Of a stretch of DNA of 64,000 bases, positions 23,275 to 35,559 are shown one piece after another. This DNA comes from Tetrapyrgos nigripes (lineage: Eukaryota; Basidiomycota; Agaricomycetes; Agaricales; Campanellaceae), in the NCBI GenBank assembly GCA_013368315.1, contig JAACJM010000094.1, positions 124,001 to 188,000 on the forward strand. Direction: 5' to 3'. The notes below the pieces were generated by a model, which saw only the letters and a program-made list of their open reading frames with translations, ran no database searches and was not told the origin of the DNA. Both the position numbers and the translations under genes were made by a program. Position 1 is the stretch's first letter. Each line of letters opens with the position of its first letter.

Positions 23275-23699
23275 AAAACTGAAGTGTATGGAGGTTTAGA
23301 AGCTGTGGACAAAATACCTGGAGGTTGCCATAGTCCGCAGTACTGCTGTCCTCGCTTGATCCCATGGTCCCCCTTGTTCAGTACAAATGGTGTGACATAT
23401 GAAATTTCTCCCTGCTCTAGTCTGAACCCATGAAGGCTACACAGGTAAAATCTTGCAAGGTCATATAGGGCATAAGTTGTAAGTTGGGTTTGAATTTGTT
23501 GGATTCCCAGACTTGGCTTGGTTTGAATACCCTAAGTTTAACAATTCCTCTCACCTGTTTGGTTTAGTAAGTGTTGTTTTGCTAGCCCTTTTTTGTATTG
23601 GTACTCAGATGGAGTCTTTCATGAAAGGTATGACTGTTAAGGGCTATTTTTCAACATTGAAATCTCCTCAATTCCTCTCTCATGGCGCATTATCCTGCT

Positions 23700-24805
23700 T
23701 TCAACCTCTTCCTCCATTTTCAGTAATAGTGACGATGGCATTGTTTTCCTTGGTACTCGGAATGTGTCTTCTGTAGATCCCACTAGTATTGATGCTAGGT
23801 ATGAGATTTCTTGTGCTGTTTGTGAGCTTTGTTTGACTAATTAATTAGTCCCCACATCATTCAGTCAGAGGATGTGATTGCTGCTGCTCTAGGGAGACTT
23901 GTTTTGGTAGGGCATGAGTTGGCCAATCAAGGACAGGCCCACAATGATCTGGAGCAGGATATTTTGGTTTTTTCTTGGTTTGAAGTATCTCTAATTGTCT
24001 TACTTCCTTTGCCAGGGAGTATGCTTTACTTCAAGACTGTTGCCATTGTTTTGAAGATGACTGGATGAACAGGCTCAATCGTGTTGAATCTGAAGAAGGC
24101 AAGATTTGTGAGTTGGAAAAAACAATTGCTGATCTACCATTTTCCAAGAGTGAATTTTGTTGTCATTTGGCTGTTATGATACAGGCTCATGATGCCTCTG
24201 TGTTGGCTTTGACAGTGTCTGAGGGTTTTGCTTGCAACTTTCTGAGAAGTGTCATGACGTCTATATTTGGTACTATTTATTTCTTCTTATCTCTGTATCC
24301 TCGGATCTTTACACCATATGACTCTTGTTCCACATGCTACGCACTGGACCTTTCATTTCTCTGATACAGCTTCTTCTACAGCTTCTTTTACAGCTTCCTT
24401 TACAGCTTCTCTTACAGCTTTTACTTTTACATATATAAACCCTGTCCTGACATCTGGTTCCTCATCTCGACCTCTTCATTGTTGGGACCAGGTGTGTATC
24501 TCCCTTTTCATTACTTCTTTCACCTTTACTGATGGGCACTGTAGTTCCAGTACTTATTGCTGTCTGTTAGTTGAGTCGGGCCCGTAGCTCCTCGTTATTG
24601 CTATCTAAGCGCTCACCTCTTTGTGACAAGACGTTGCAGTCAACTGAACATTGTTAATTTGAGGGAAAACTTCCTTCAGTGTACTTGTTTTGCTCATCAG
24701 GCTCATCATGGTAAGGCTCCCCTCATGTTTTTCAAGCTTTATGACTATTTGGGCAATGTTACTTGTGCTAAGGATCTTTCAGGAAAGGCCCTTTCAATGT
24801 CCTGA
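23700..24805 (+). pseudogene. hypothetical multi-exon gene broken by a solo LTR
   Basis: Coding-like exons joined by short introns read: SNSDDGIVFLGTRNVSSVDP ending near 23800; then SEDVIAAALGRLVLVGHELA to 23966; then YALLQDCCHCFEDDWMNRLN...EKTIADLP up to 24249. The frame continues after the LTR as RCSQLNIVNLRENFLQCTCF...LYDYLGNVTCAKDLSG to about 24805. The helical, Leu/Glu-rich character and the repeated intron pattern argue for a real ancestral gene. No domain is recognised; from memory similar proteins occur as unannotated families in mushroom genomes. Splice sites are approximate. Confidence 0.45.
24250..24628 (+). repeat. solo LTR (plus) inserted in the hypothetical gene
   Basis: TGTCATGACGTCTATATTTG...CTCTTTGTGACA. 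Flanks AGAAG (24245-24249) and AGACG (24629-24633) are one base from a perfect 5-bp duplication. It contains a run of ACAGCTTCTTYTACAGCTT units. Confidence 0.7.
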
Positions 24806-25134
24806 GCTTTCTCCTGCTTCCAGCATTTCCTTCATCAAGTTGATTCAGCAAGCCTGTCCATTACCAAGAATTATGATGAACAGCAGAGGGGAATGCAGGA
24901 AATTGAGAGGTATGCTTCTGGTCCTGATGTTCCCTCTCTAATGGCAGTGTTGTTCCCTTTGCTCATGCCTTTTCCCTCTTGTGTTTTATGCTTTTAATGT
25001 ATCTTCCCATTTAAGATGCATAATCTCCCCACTCATCCTCAGGCTAGTAGTGCCTCCATAGGTACCAAGGGTAGCTCCTTAGTCTCTGGGAGTGTCATAA
25101 TGAAATTTCTTTAGGTGTATTATGCTCGGATTGT
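24806..25134. other. no supported gene
   Basis: Nothing recognisable. Confidence 0.3.
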
Positions 25135-25445
25135 CAGCCCTGTGCTTTAACTGTCTTGAGTTGTTGAATTATCACTGTCTGGTTTGTGTCCTTAGCCCTT
25201 GCCTCTTGTATTTCTTTTTCCTTCTTTAAGGATTCTATCTGTTTTGTCGTAACCCATGGTTTGGTTGGGTGTAATTTGTGATATTCCTCTAACACTTTGA
25301 TGGCATAGACTAGATTTGATAATGGTTCTTATGTGTCTTCCTCTGGCTCATTACCATGCCATCATATCAGGTATTCCACCCTCCTTCTGACTTTTCTTGA
25401 GTCTAAAATTTCTTCCACCTCATACTCATATTCCTCATCCACTTC
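25135..25445 (-). pseudogene. chromodomain end of a second, decayed chromovirus pol
   Basis: Reading the minus strand gives EVDEEYEYEVEEILDSRKVR, RRVEYLI, a stop, WHGNEPEEDT, a stop, EPLSNLVYAIKVLEEYHKLH. This is the typical chromodomain pattern (Y.VE.IL..R.....YLVKW.G....TWEP). The frame runs on through a Lys/Gln-rich tail to a stop at 25135. Two stops interrupt it. No LTR or integrase was recognised around it. Confidence 0.65.
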
Positions 25446-25697
25446 TATTCATATGCACTTTATAAAATAAGTTCACTGGGTGCAAACACTTGTAATTCCT
25501 TGGATATACAGAGGAATTACAGAAGCCTTATGACCATCATCAACACCACACCAAAAACCTTTGGTGCCATATCCCATCCAGGACAAGTCTATGAAGTCCT
25601 TTTCAAGGCTTGTTTATTGTACTTTAGGGCCATTGTTTTGTAACTCGGTGATTATTCTTTTACCTGGGACTTGATTTTATTACTTTTTTTGTGTTAT

Positions 25698-25699
<2 letters not shown>
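25446..25699. other. no supported feature
   Basis: Nothing recognisable upstream of the decayed pol fragment. Confidence 0.3.

Positions 25700-25750
<51 letters not shown>
25700..25750. repeat. T homopolymer, 51 nt
   Basis: An uninterrupted T run. It pairs in inverted orientation with the A runs at 25853 and 26028. Confidence 0.9.
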
Positions 25751-25852
25751 CTTTTCTTCTTTTTTCTCATAGAATTACTACCACCTATGGCAACAATATA
25801 GTGGGGGAGATACTACTAGTATCAGTAAGTTATATGGAGTGATGCGAAAATG

Positions 25853-25984
<132 letters not shown>

Positions 25985-26027
25985 GATACTATGAGCACTC
26001 AAGCAGAGGAAAAGAAAATAGGGCCAG

Positions 26028-26088
<61 letters not shown>
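26028..26088. repeat. A homopolymer, 61 nt
   Basis: 61 uninterrupted A, 45 nt after the previous run. Confidence 0.9.
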
Positions 26089-26089
<1 letters not shown>

Positions 26090-26955
26090 AGTAACCTGGT
26101 GGTACACCTTGAGCACTAATCGTCAACTGAGTTAGAGAACCAGACACACTGTTTCAGCTAGATACCCACTACCAATAGTCAGTCTTCAATAATGCACAGA
26201 CTAAAAGGGTGTGCCCAAGCTACATTTGCCATTGAGATGGACAGTGTTTCTAACAACAGACTATGTAGTAGGTGTAGAAGTAGTGAGCCATTACGAGAAG
26301 TAAAAAGAGAACATGTACATACCTCTCTCTTCTCAACATCAATACTGATGAAATGTTAGCACCAACAGCATTCACAACAGCAGAGGCATGCTGGAGGGAA
26401 CTCAACATGACAAACTGTTAGCAGCATTTAGCAGTGGTAGGAAGTAAAAGAAGAGGTAAGTGTACCTCCATTGTTAAAATGGTCAGTGTATCTCTCAGCA
26501 CTGATGGACTGTGTAGCAATAGTTTACGAGGCTGAAGAATGAGGCTGAGTTCTTTACACTCACTTTCTGCTTGTGGCTATGCCTATTCCATACCCCAGTT
26601 ACTCCCTTTCTCTCTCCTATTTTGTTCCATTTTCACCTGTTCATATTTCATTTTTGTCAGCGATCAGTGTCCTAGACTTGTATTGTCTGTTTTGCTTAAT
26701 TCTCTTTTCCCCTCGGTTTTGTTTTCTACTTTGAGGGCAATCATGTTCTGTTTTCAGTTATCGGTTCTCTTTCTTCCTTACTGCATTGATCCTTAAAGTT
26801 TGTGGTGAGCCCTGTGGCCTCGTACTTGCCATGCGGAGCGCTGGCCCACACCCCTTTATGTCGAGCAATTTGTAGGATGTAAAAGGAGAGGTATACGCAC
26901 CTGAGATGAGCAACAGCTTCATATTTATCACACTTGGGAGAAATGGGAGTGATAG
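26089..26955. other. no supported gene
   Basis: Open frames such as 26539-26796 are hydrophobic by composition and lack any family signature. Confidence 0.3.
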
Positions 26956-27423
26956 TGTCAAGAGTTATACCTAGGGTCTAACGCTGCCGCCTGCGGCCAC
27001 AACATAGTCATGATGCTGCTATACGGAAGTAGCGGAAACTCTTCTCACGCCTCCTACTTTCACAAACCCCCTTGTTTTTGGACCATACTTACTGACTCAG
27101 ACCCTCTTCTGACTCACATAGCCTAGGCACCAGTCTTTACTAGTCATAATGACTCATATTGACTCAACATGACTCTATCTACATATATATAAACACCCCA
27201 GTAACATTAGGTACTTTAGTCCAGATATTTTGTCAACCTACCTACTTTATCTCAACAATCTATCTCTTTCTCAAGCTTCTCCTGCTTCTTCTGCCTCCTA
27301 GCAACATCACAGCAACTTTATTCCAGCTTCCCATATTTTTCCCAGCTTTCATCTATTATTTATCCACAGATATCCCCTCTGTGGCTGACAGCTCCTCCCT
27401 CAAGATTATTACTTACCTCAACA
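26956..27423 (+). repeat. possible solo LTR
   Basis: The stretch runs from TGTCAAGAGTTATACC to TACCTCAACA, with a TATA-like ATATATATAAAC near 27182 and a pyrimidine-rich 3' part, all LTR-like. No TSD could be found, so this is tentative. Confidence 0.3.
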
Positions 27424-27822
27424 TGTAGACATCTTGCTCAACGGTCTCACGCATGAATAGGGGTACTGTACTATGTTTACGACTCGTAGGTACGCATCCT
27501 TACAGATAGAGGAGATACACTGAGTAATGAAGGTGGTGGAGAGAAGAAAGAGAGTGATAGTTGGGAAAGGTGACACAACCGCAAAAATCAACATTGTGGT
27601 CATGTGTTTCGGACTTTGAAATGGACTTGGGCAACTTTGACGTGTCTGTTCGGATCCATCTCCCCCTCCATCTACAAGCACAAACACATATATAAGCTGG
27701 AATTCGAGTCAACAGCTGGCCATACAACCTGGACTGGATAATGCATCTGGGCAGAGGATCGACAACAGTGTCTTCTGTACACGAGGCAATGTGTTTCTAA
27801 ACCACTTTGTTAGTCAAGGGGG
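27424..27822. other. no supported feature
   Basis: Nothing recognisable. Confidence 0.3.
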
Positions 27823-27960
27823 AGGCAGGATAACAATAAAAACATGGGGTCAAAAAAAATTTTGGCACCACCCACAGTACCCCCCCTCCCTCCTGCTTCA
27901 TATAGTATATCTACAATCACATGACATATAGATAAGATATAATAATCCCTAACCCTAACT
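27823..27960 (+). repeat. left end of a family C hAT-like element
   Basis: CAAGGGGGAGGCAGG, then a run of A with TTTTGG, a C-rich tract and CATATAGTATATC mirror 6314-6470. The right end and the TSD were not found. Confidence 0.5.
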
Positions 27961-28379
27961 TGATTGTGCCAAAAAAAGAAGAGATTAACACGTCAAGGCT
28001 CACCTCAACTCCACTCATGACGAGTATTTGTTGCATTTTGTATCTTCTTGCAGAATAGGTGGCCAAGATAAAGCAGGAAAATCTTCAAAATTGTACAACT
28101 GTAGTTAAATAGCCAAAAACAAGCTCAAAATACCTCATTTTAGGTGCAGTTAAAAAAGTTTTTGCTCAGACCTTGACAGTCAGAGCACAAAAAGTTCAGG
28201 ACTCGCTCGACTCATTCAGCACATTGGAATGTTGGAAGTTACCAAATCCCAACCCGACCTGCGGACTCGCAGTTAGTGTTACAGAAAGATGAAAGCGGCA
28301 ATGGTAACGATGACAATGACGACGATAACGAAGACGACCACGACTCGACTCATTCCCCGCTAATAATACCAATTACCGA
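27961..28379. other. no supported feature
   Basis: Nothing recognisable. Confidence 0.3.
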
Positions 28380-29500
28380 AGTAAGAGGAGGGAGAAGGCG
28401 GAGGAAGGGAGGAGGAAAAAACTAGAGAGCCAAAAGACAAAGGAGAAAGAAAGCCAGCTTGGAACGGCGCAGGAGGAAGAAAATAGTGAGAACGGAAGGG
28501 AGAGGAGTATGGAGAAGGGACGAGCAGTAAGCTACTAATAAGCCGAGTACATATGTAATCATAATCGTTGCAGCTCGAGATGAGATGAGCATGAGCATGA
28601 GCATGAGCACTGAGACGAGTATCTGGACGAATACCCGTACCACACCACTACTGGCCACGAAAGACAATGAGGATGAGAATGAGTGCAAGGGTGGGAAAGA
28701 CGACGAGAAAAGATAATGAGAGAGAAAAAGAGGACGAGGACCGCTATGTATGAGAAGAAAGAGAGGAAAGACAGAAGACAACCCCCAGTTCAGTCCACCA
28801 TGTCAGGTTCACGTCATGTTCGTTCGTCCTCGTCCTGATCCTCGTCCTGATCCTCGCCAGCACACGACAGACCATGACATATCTCCCTCCAAGTCTTCAA
28901 AACACCGACACCACGAGACAGAACACAGAACACACCACACAGGACAGAGACAGACAGGACAGAGACACAAAGACAGAGGCAGTCGTGCAGCAGAGTCACA
29001 GAGTCGCAGGTATAGGGTACAAAGGCGTATAAAGAAACAGATGTATAACCAGTAAACTGAAGGGTAAATGAAAACAGGAGGGAGGGAGGGTATGGGGTGG
29101 GAACGGGAAGGCATGGAAATCAAATTGGAAATCGAAAGGAGGGAGGAGGAAGGAGAGGGAAGGGGGGAAGAGAGGGAAGGAGGAAGGAGGGGGAGGTGGA
29201 CACTGGGTAATATAATGGTCCGGTCTTCGTCTTCGTATTCCTCGGTAGGGAGAAGAGAGAAAGGGACGAAGAAACAAAAGAGAACGAGGAGAATAAAAGA
29301 GAAAAGGGAACGCAAAGGGACGAAATAGTCGGAAGAAGGATGGAAGAAGAAGCATAGAAGGGGAAAAGGGGGTGTTGGCGTTGGTTTTGAAGAAGACGCT
29401 TCAAAGTCTAAAGTCGAAGAAAGAACGAAACAGAAACAGTAATGGAAAGGAAAAGAATGCAAGGCAAAAACAGAAACAGAGGACTTCTTCACGTTAATGC
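28380..29500. repeat. strand-asymmetric purine-rich repeat region
   Basis: The plus strand is dominated by GA-rich tracts (GAGGAAGGAGAGGGAAGGGG-type, about 29060-29200), with GAGCAT microsatellite units near 28584 and a GTCCTCGTCCTGAT 12-mer tandem near 28830. Part of it (about 28430-28800) is similar to 63640-63990: both run CGGAACGGCG..., GATGAG units, then ACCCCCAGT(T/C)CAGT. Long frames on the opposite strand are poly-Phe/Ser/Leu artefacts. Confidence 0.6.
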
Positions 29501-31107
29501 CAGTAGCGTGTAATAGACAGCGAGTGGGGTAGACTCAACGACGAAGGAGGATCAGACGACGCGGGGAGGAGAAATAGCTATCACTAGGATGGCATTGATA
29601 TGTATTATATGCGTTGAAGACAACATCTATATCGGAACGAAGGGCCCCTAGTTGAGATTATACCCCATGAGACTCCTCCTTCTGATGATTTCACCAATCT
29701 ACAGAGCAACACAACGTCAACGCGACGACTCGGATGTAGTAGGACGAAAACACACATTGAAAAACCCATACGCTTCCAATGCATCAACGCCAATCCCAGC
29801 AATCTTTCAGTTTCAAACAGTCCCAGACCAAAAGTCCCTATTAATGGTTCTAGCTTGGATGGTCTAATAGACAGTGTTCATGTTGGGAGGGAGAGGTTTT
29901 CGGATTTATAGACCCCATTCGCTTTCGCAGAAGACGAGGAGCTTGTAGGTGATGGACTGTCGCTAGGCTGTGGGGTTGGTTAGATACGTTGTCATCGAGC
30001 CTTCCCGGAAGACTTACAGACTTACATCCAAGCATAGACCGAACTCTCTCCCGAAAGGGCCCCAGCAACCTTTTTTAGGCTTTAGCACCGTCTGAAACCC
30101 TTCCAGCCATTTTTCGAGCTTTATGCAATGCCTCTTTTGTGTTGTTCTGAGCGGCTCCGATCTGGGCGTGGAACGCCCCCGACCCTGAGACGACGACGAG
30201 AAAGCAAAGGGGCAGGAACGTCATTTTTGTTCATGTTCGGATCCAAAGCTCCTTCTCTGATTGGCTGGATTTGTTTGCGGCACTTTATTCTTTATTGTTA
30301 TTGACGTGCCTTCGCCTTCTGGCGAAAGCCGGATTCCGGAACTTAGCGGGGCCCGGCTTGTTCCGAACCTAGACGACGAAGCAAAGTGGGTATTTGCTTG
30401 TTCGTATTTGGATATAAAGTCCTCGGCATATCGACCCGGTTGAGTGTCCCCGCACCAAACTTGTCACCATGATTCTGAGACGACTTTGAGGTTTCCCTGC
30501 GGATTACTCGGCATGCATGTAGCATACAAAATAATGATATCCATGCCGGTACTCCAAACTTTATTACTGAGTAGTCCAACCGAGAGGATGGCCGTTTGAG
30601 ACAGGTGTCCCTGACGGTTTGAGTCCTGAGGCAGGGATGCAGCGTATTCGGACCAAGTTCGCCACCAAGCAACGTGGTGGCAAACTCCGCAAAGCTTTTA
30701 TAAAGGACGCACTAGTTGAGATCGACAAATTCCTTCCCATTTTCGTTCTACCGATGGTCCCCTTCCCTCTTCGCTTTCCTTCGTCGCTCTTGCTGTGTCC
30801 TTCCATCTTCGTCTTCCCGCACTCTCCCTCAGTGCGCCTCTTTCCCCGCCTTTCAGGACCGTACTAGGAGCCAGACGGCTTTTCGTTCTTTCGGCTTGTG
30901 CTTGAGCTGTCGTATTCTTGATCCTACTGAATCCCTTCACCTGTCAAAATCCTCTTCCTCGCTCCATTTCCCACCTTTCCCTTCCTTTGCATTTCTTTCG
31001 TTTCCCATCCATCAATCTACGCTCTACACTCTCCTTTATCCTCTCCTTTCCTCTCCTCTCTGAACGATCTCGTACTAAAATCCTAAAGAAGATATTATCA
31101 TATCACT
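29501..31107. other. intergenic, holding a diverged duplicated block (repeat E)
   Basis: About 29690-30060 is similar to 37675-38045 (shared ACGTCAACRCGACGACTC, ACCAAAAGTCCCTATT, GGCTGTGGGGT.GGTT and CAAGCATAGACC). No gene was recognised in either block. The last few hundred bases before 31108 are pyrimidine-rich, as expected for a fungal promoter. Confidence 0.5.
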
Positions 31108-33160
31108 ATGGATCAGGGCAGCAATCCCGACGTTGACATCGTCGGTATTGAAGGGCAGATGTGAGTAACTCCACTCTATTTTCTCTATGTCCTTGCCCGC
31201 TCCCTGCCCGTTCTTTGCCTGTTTCTAATACGTACAATGCCTAATACTTTATGGGTCCGCCAGAATGGTTCATAGGTATATGTACATCCTGAGTATCAGT
31301 ACGTCATCTTTGCAAGCTTTTCGACGTGGACGCTTTTATAACCCACAAAACGCAAATTTATAGCGATTCTTTTTTGGGAGCATATTATCACTTTTGGTGA
31401 GTTCCACCAAAGTTCTACCTAACTTCATCTGATGTTTTCGCATCTGATTGGTATGATTTCAGACGATGAAGTCAACTACATCTGGACACGGCCTAAAATC
31501 CTATCCTCTTATTGCTTCCTTGTCATCCGATATTGGGGGTTGGTCGGAGCGATTCCTGTGACGGTGGTGAAGTTTTCGATGATGAGTACTAGTGTGAGTG
31601 CATACCCCTTCATTAGATGCTTCACGGCTTGTCCTTTAATTATACGTCGACGTCATGTCCCTGGCTTAGAACACTAATATTTCTGCTTTTAATTTTCCAG
31701 GCGTCAGTAAATTCCAACTGAAATAAATCTTGGACTGCCTCTTGATTCTTAACTGGCTTTTTTTGTATATAGGTGCATGCGATATTATTCCTACTGGCTC
31801 GTTTGGGCCCTTTTGAAAGGTGTTATTGTAAACGGTGGGTATGCTTCTAAGTTCTAACTTTTGAATTCTCCTATGGGACAGTTTGCTCACGCTGGTGCTG
31901 ATAGGCACCCTCTGCATGCGTACGTACGCACTTTACGAACGGAGTCGCCTAATTTTGGTTATTATGGTTGTCGCAATTTTGTCAATAGCGGGGTTTGCTA
32001 CGGTGAGTGGTACATGTTTTATTCAAAACAAGTAATTGGCGAACAATTTGCTCATCTCTATGCTTGCCTCTATCGCCATACGTATACATACGTATGCATG
32101 TACTCTACATCTACATCTACAGTGGACTCTGAGCTTAGAGCAAAGTTTTTGCGGGTATGGAATTGCATCCTGAAGGGTGTTTGGTCACTGTACCTCTCGA
32201 TACGTGAGTGCCTTTGTTTCAGCTCGGCAAAAGGTACCTTCATGTTGAACGCTTATCCTCGTCTTCGTCTTCGTCTTCGATCTTGGTCCTCTCAGTGTTT
32301 TCCGTGCGTCTCTCACTTGGACTTATATCAAATTCGTGCTCAATTTGATTGGTCGTCTTGTTCTTTCTACCACAGACCGAATATTCCCATGGATACTAAT
32401 TTCAATCTTCGACTCCCTCATCTTTTCATTAACACTGTGGAAATCCTGGTCGATGCGACATTATCACGGCTTCAATCCGGATCCGTTGATTGCATTGTTA
32501 TTTAGAGACAGTGGGTAGCTTGTCTACTTTTAGTCCAATTCTTGGATGGACTTATCTGTCCCTTCCTCGGGATCCATCAAACAGGTGCCATGTACTATGT
32601 GTAAGTGTCAACGCTGTAGAGGTTTTTTTGTACTCATCCGGCGAGATGTCGAAATATACCAGGTTCAAGCTGCTTGCGACGCTTGCACATATAACCACAT
32701 ACTATGTAAGTTGGGCTTCCTCTTGCAGCTGTGGGTTTACTTACATCTGTGGCTTAGGCTTCCGGGGTAGGTACCCACACGATTCATCTTATTCTCCAAC
32801 TCATTCAGCTTTTTTCTGCTTCAACTTTTCTCTCCTTATGGAATTCCCTTCCCTTCACCTCGTACATCTCAGGCCTACACCACAGAACCCCTACTCACAT
32901 TCGTATTCAACTTCTCCGGAATAATGACATTGCGTCTGCTTCTCAACCTTCATAAATCAGTCGATGAAGGAATTCTCTCCCCTCAAAGGCTGATTAATAT
33001 TGATTTTGTTCCCACTATGCCATGGTCAGAAAGTCGTGATCTACAACTTGAAATGGTCTCGAGTCTGAGGAGGAGGAACGGTCAGGCTAGTCGTAGTATA
33101 ATATTGGATACTATAGTGGATTTCGATGATGAGATCTTCGAAATAGAAAGAGATGATTGA
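31108..33160 (+). CDS. DUF6533-type multi-span membrane protein, multi-exon
   Basis: The start ATG is at 31108 (MDQGSNPDVDIVGIEGQ). Exons read cleanly at 31108-31160, 31264-31298, 31364-31396 and 31463-31593 with GT-AG introns. They give ILFWEHIITFDDEVNYIWTR and SYCFLVIRYWGLVGAIPVTV, the DUF6533 signature (H.(I/L)TFD.EV..IW.R). Later hydrophobic exons read MRYYSYWLVWALLKGVIV near 31775 and LLTLVLIGTLCMRTYALYER plus LILVIMVVAILSIAGF at 31880-32000. The soluble C-terminus reads TLRLLLNLHKSVDEG...IILDTIVDFDDEIFEIERDD with a stop at 33160. This family, abundant in mushroom genomes, has several predicted transmembrane helices and no established function. Middle exon borders are not all resolved. 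No nonsense codon was noted in the resolved exons. Confidence 0.65.
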
Positions 33161-34265
33161 TTCTGCAATATGTCAGTGAGCCACTACATATTGGCAAATG
33201 CAAGTCCTCTTTTGTTTCTCTTCTTGAGAATGCAGCCTCTCCCGCCCATCTCACTCCTAAAAAAGGAAAGAGGGAACAAGGACGAAAAAGAATGGTAAAA
33301 AAGGTCAAAAGCCCATAAAAATTTAAAAAGACATAGACAGGGAGAAGGGGAGAAGGGTGTATGGGTAGGTTGGCGTATGGCGATGGATAAAGCAAGAGTA
33401 CGCCTCGAGACTCTATGATGTCATTATCATTTTCCTTTGTCTTTCATACTTATAAACTCGCGCATGTATTCAACGTATCTCATGTTCCTACCTCTATTAT
33501 TTATACTATCTCTTTTAAGAGTCATTGTCCTTCATTTCTCATAACGACAGAGTGGACAGCTCGTACAAGGGGGGCAGGATGTTGGTATTGGGAAGGCACT
33601 TCAAAGTCAGAAAGGAATAAGAGAAGAAAAACAGAAAGTAACTCAAAGTGATTTTCTGACCAACTGATGCTAAGAAATTGCTATGAGATTTTGTGCAGGA
33701 ACTCTACCCAAAATATGTCAGGTAAGACATGGTGCTCCAGAAGCGTCGTACTATAATAATCTATTCAAGTGTTCAGTAGGGATGGTGCACAGCTGAACAC
33801 TTGGACATATCCCTACAGTAGATGAGGAATTAAAAGTGTTTGCACCCAGTGTTTGTTGAAAATGCACAAATGCACAAAAAGAAGATGTTAAACTTCAGAA
33901 GAGGAATGCACTTGTCAACTAGCATGTCAATACATAACATAAGCATCATGTTTTACAAAGGTAAAAACTTTCATAAAACACAATACTTAGCTTTGAAGAA
34001 CAATTGAATTTATCAGAAAGGATTCACAATATTTGTGAAGGTAATTCAAAGGCTCAGTTATTTTCAGGCCAGCATTTGGTCCAATTTTCACCATATACAG
34101 TTAGAGAAGTTGAGTTTGGTATATCCCTACCTAGAAATAATGAGTACTCTGAGCTCTCCATAATAGTTGGAATAGAGATGGAATCCAAATTATTCCATAG
34201 GAATAAGAGGGAAGTGAACCCATCCATCATTGTCTAAAGTCCATGCCTTAGTTGTGAAGATTGAG
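33161..34265. other. no supported gene
   Basis: Purine-rich stretch after the DUF6533-type gene, then AT-rich sequence downstream of the WD40 relic. Short frames only. Confidence 0.35.
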
Positions 34266-35558
34266 TCAGTACAATGTTTCCATATTGAAAGAAAAAAGCT
34301 TACTGATATCTGCCAGTGGAACATGACCATTATCATCTGCAAGCAATTCCCATACTCTGATAGTGTTATCATCAGAACCAGATACTATTCTACCTCCATC
34401 AGCTGAGAAAGCCACAGACCACACATAGTCACTGTGGTCTTGCAGTGGCTCTCCAATCTGAGCTCTTGTGGCTGCATCCCAGATTCTGACAGTCTTGTCA
34501 GCTGATCCAGACACAATCTTGGTTCCACCAGCTATGAGATCCACTGACCAGACAATGCCTATATGGCCCTGAAGCTCTACATCTCCCAGTTATTGTATTC
34601 CAGATTCTGATAACATTGTCGTCATGACCAGCTACAATCAACTTGCCCTCTTGTGAAATAACAACTGTGTTTATGGCTGACAATGTTGTCCAACATTCCA
34701 TTTCTCTACTTTGTTGCAAACAGTTCTTAAATCTTGCAATCCCTTGCAGAGTTCGCTTCCCAAGGAAGTTCTTCTGCGACAACGGCAAACTGCTCAGATA
34801 CTAATGAGGAGTTTTATTTATTCCAGGACCTTTGGCATGGAGAGATAGAAATTGCTGCAATTCTGATATTTGTTCTTGAGCCTTTGCTTCATACTCCCTA
34901 TTATGTATTGTCTTCAAAAAATCAGTTTGAAGTTTTTGAATCTAAAAAGCAAGTTACTCACCTCTAATATCAGTTGCAGACTGTTGTAAGCCTCAGGAAT
35001 GCTTTCTAACAAATTCATCACTTCAATCCAAAAGATACTTCTCTTTCATGAAGCTTTCCCAAATTTCAACAACATCCTTGTTCAAGTTTGACTCCCAAAA
35101 ATAATGGGGCCAATAAGTGCATGAATACATTAGAGTTTCATCAATAGCCTTCAATCTCTCTGGTACATCCTTATCCATCATGAATGATGATGGAATCTTG
35201 CCAATATTGAACTTCAATTTTTCCATCATATTTTTGAAACAGGCCTTGCTTAGCATTATATGATACATTTGTTTATCACACCAAAGGATCCCAGAATATA
35301 ATCAGGAAATGATGCATGCAGAGTGTAAATTGCCTGATCAGAGTCAGCAATATACAGAACTGAATAAAGCTTCCTGACCACTATTTCTACTTCCTCTGAT
35401 TCCAAACCAAGCATTTCTGATATCAAACTTGGAGAAACAGATCTGCAGACAATAATCACAGTATGGAAAATCCTCAAATGATTGTATTTTTCCTCTGACA
35501 ATAAGTTATCAAATGAATTGTCAAGAATAGTGTCATAGACATCAGGAAAATCGCCCAT
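34266..35558 (-). pseudogene. NACHT-WD40 (STAND) protein relic, C-terminal half
   Basis: From 35558 the frame reads YNHLRIFHTVIIVCRSVSPS and VRKLYSVLYIADSDQAIYTL, then HASFPDYI. This is the helical arm that follows NACHT in agaricomycete STAND proteins. A frameshift near 35280 leads to CDKQMYHIMLSKACFKNMME, and another near 35030 to WIEVMNLLESIPEAYNSLQ. WD40 blades follow: GKLIVAGHDDNVIRIWNTIT, GTKIVSGSADKTVRIWDAAT and GGRIVSGSDDNTIRVWE. The N-terminus with its effector and NACHT P-loop is absent. At least three frame disruptions make it non-functional. In life such proteins are thought to act in nonself recognition and programmed cell death. Confidence 0.75.
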
Positions 35559-35559
35559 A

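Noticed and set aside
27948..27960. CCCTAACCCTAAC, telomere-like
   Set aside because: Only about two units inside a transposon remnant; not a telomere.
28809..29492. 227-codon minus-strand frame and overlapping frames
   Set aside because: Phe/Ser/Leu/Pro composition is produced by the pyrimidine-rich strand. There are no domains, and the region is repetitive.
30619..31063. Plus frames before the DUF6533-type gene (MSPEAGMQRIRTK...)
   Set aside because: Pyrimidine-rich promoter-like sequence with no homology, ending before the true gene start.
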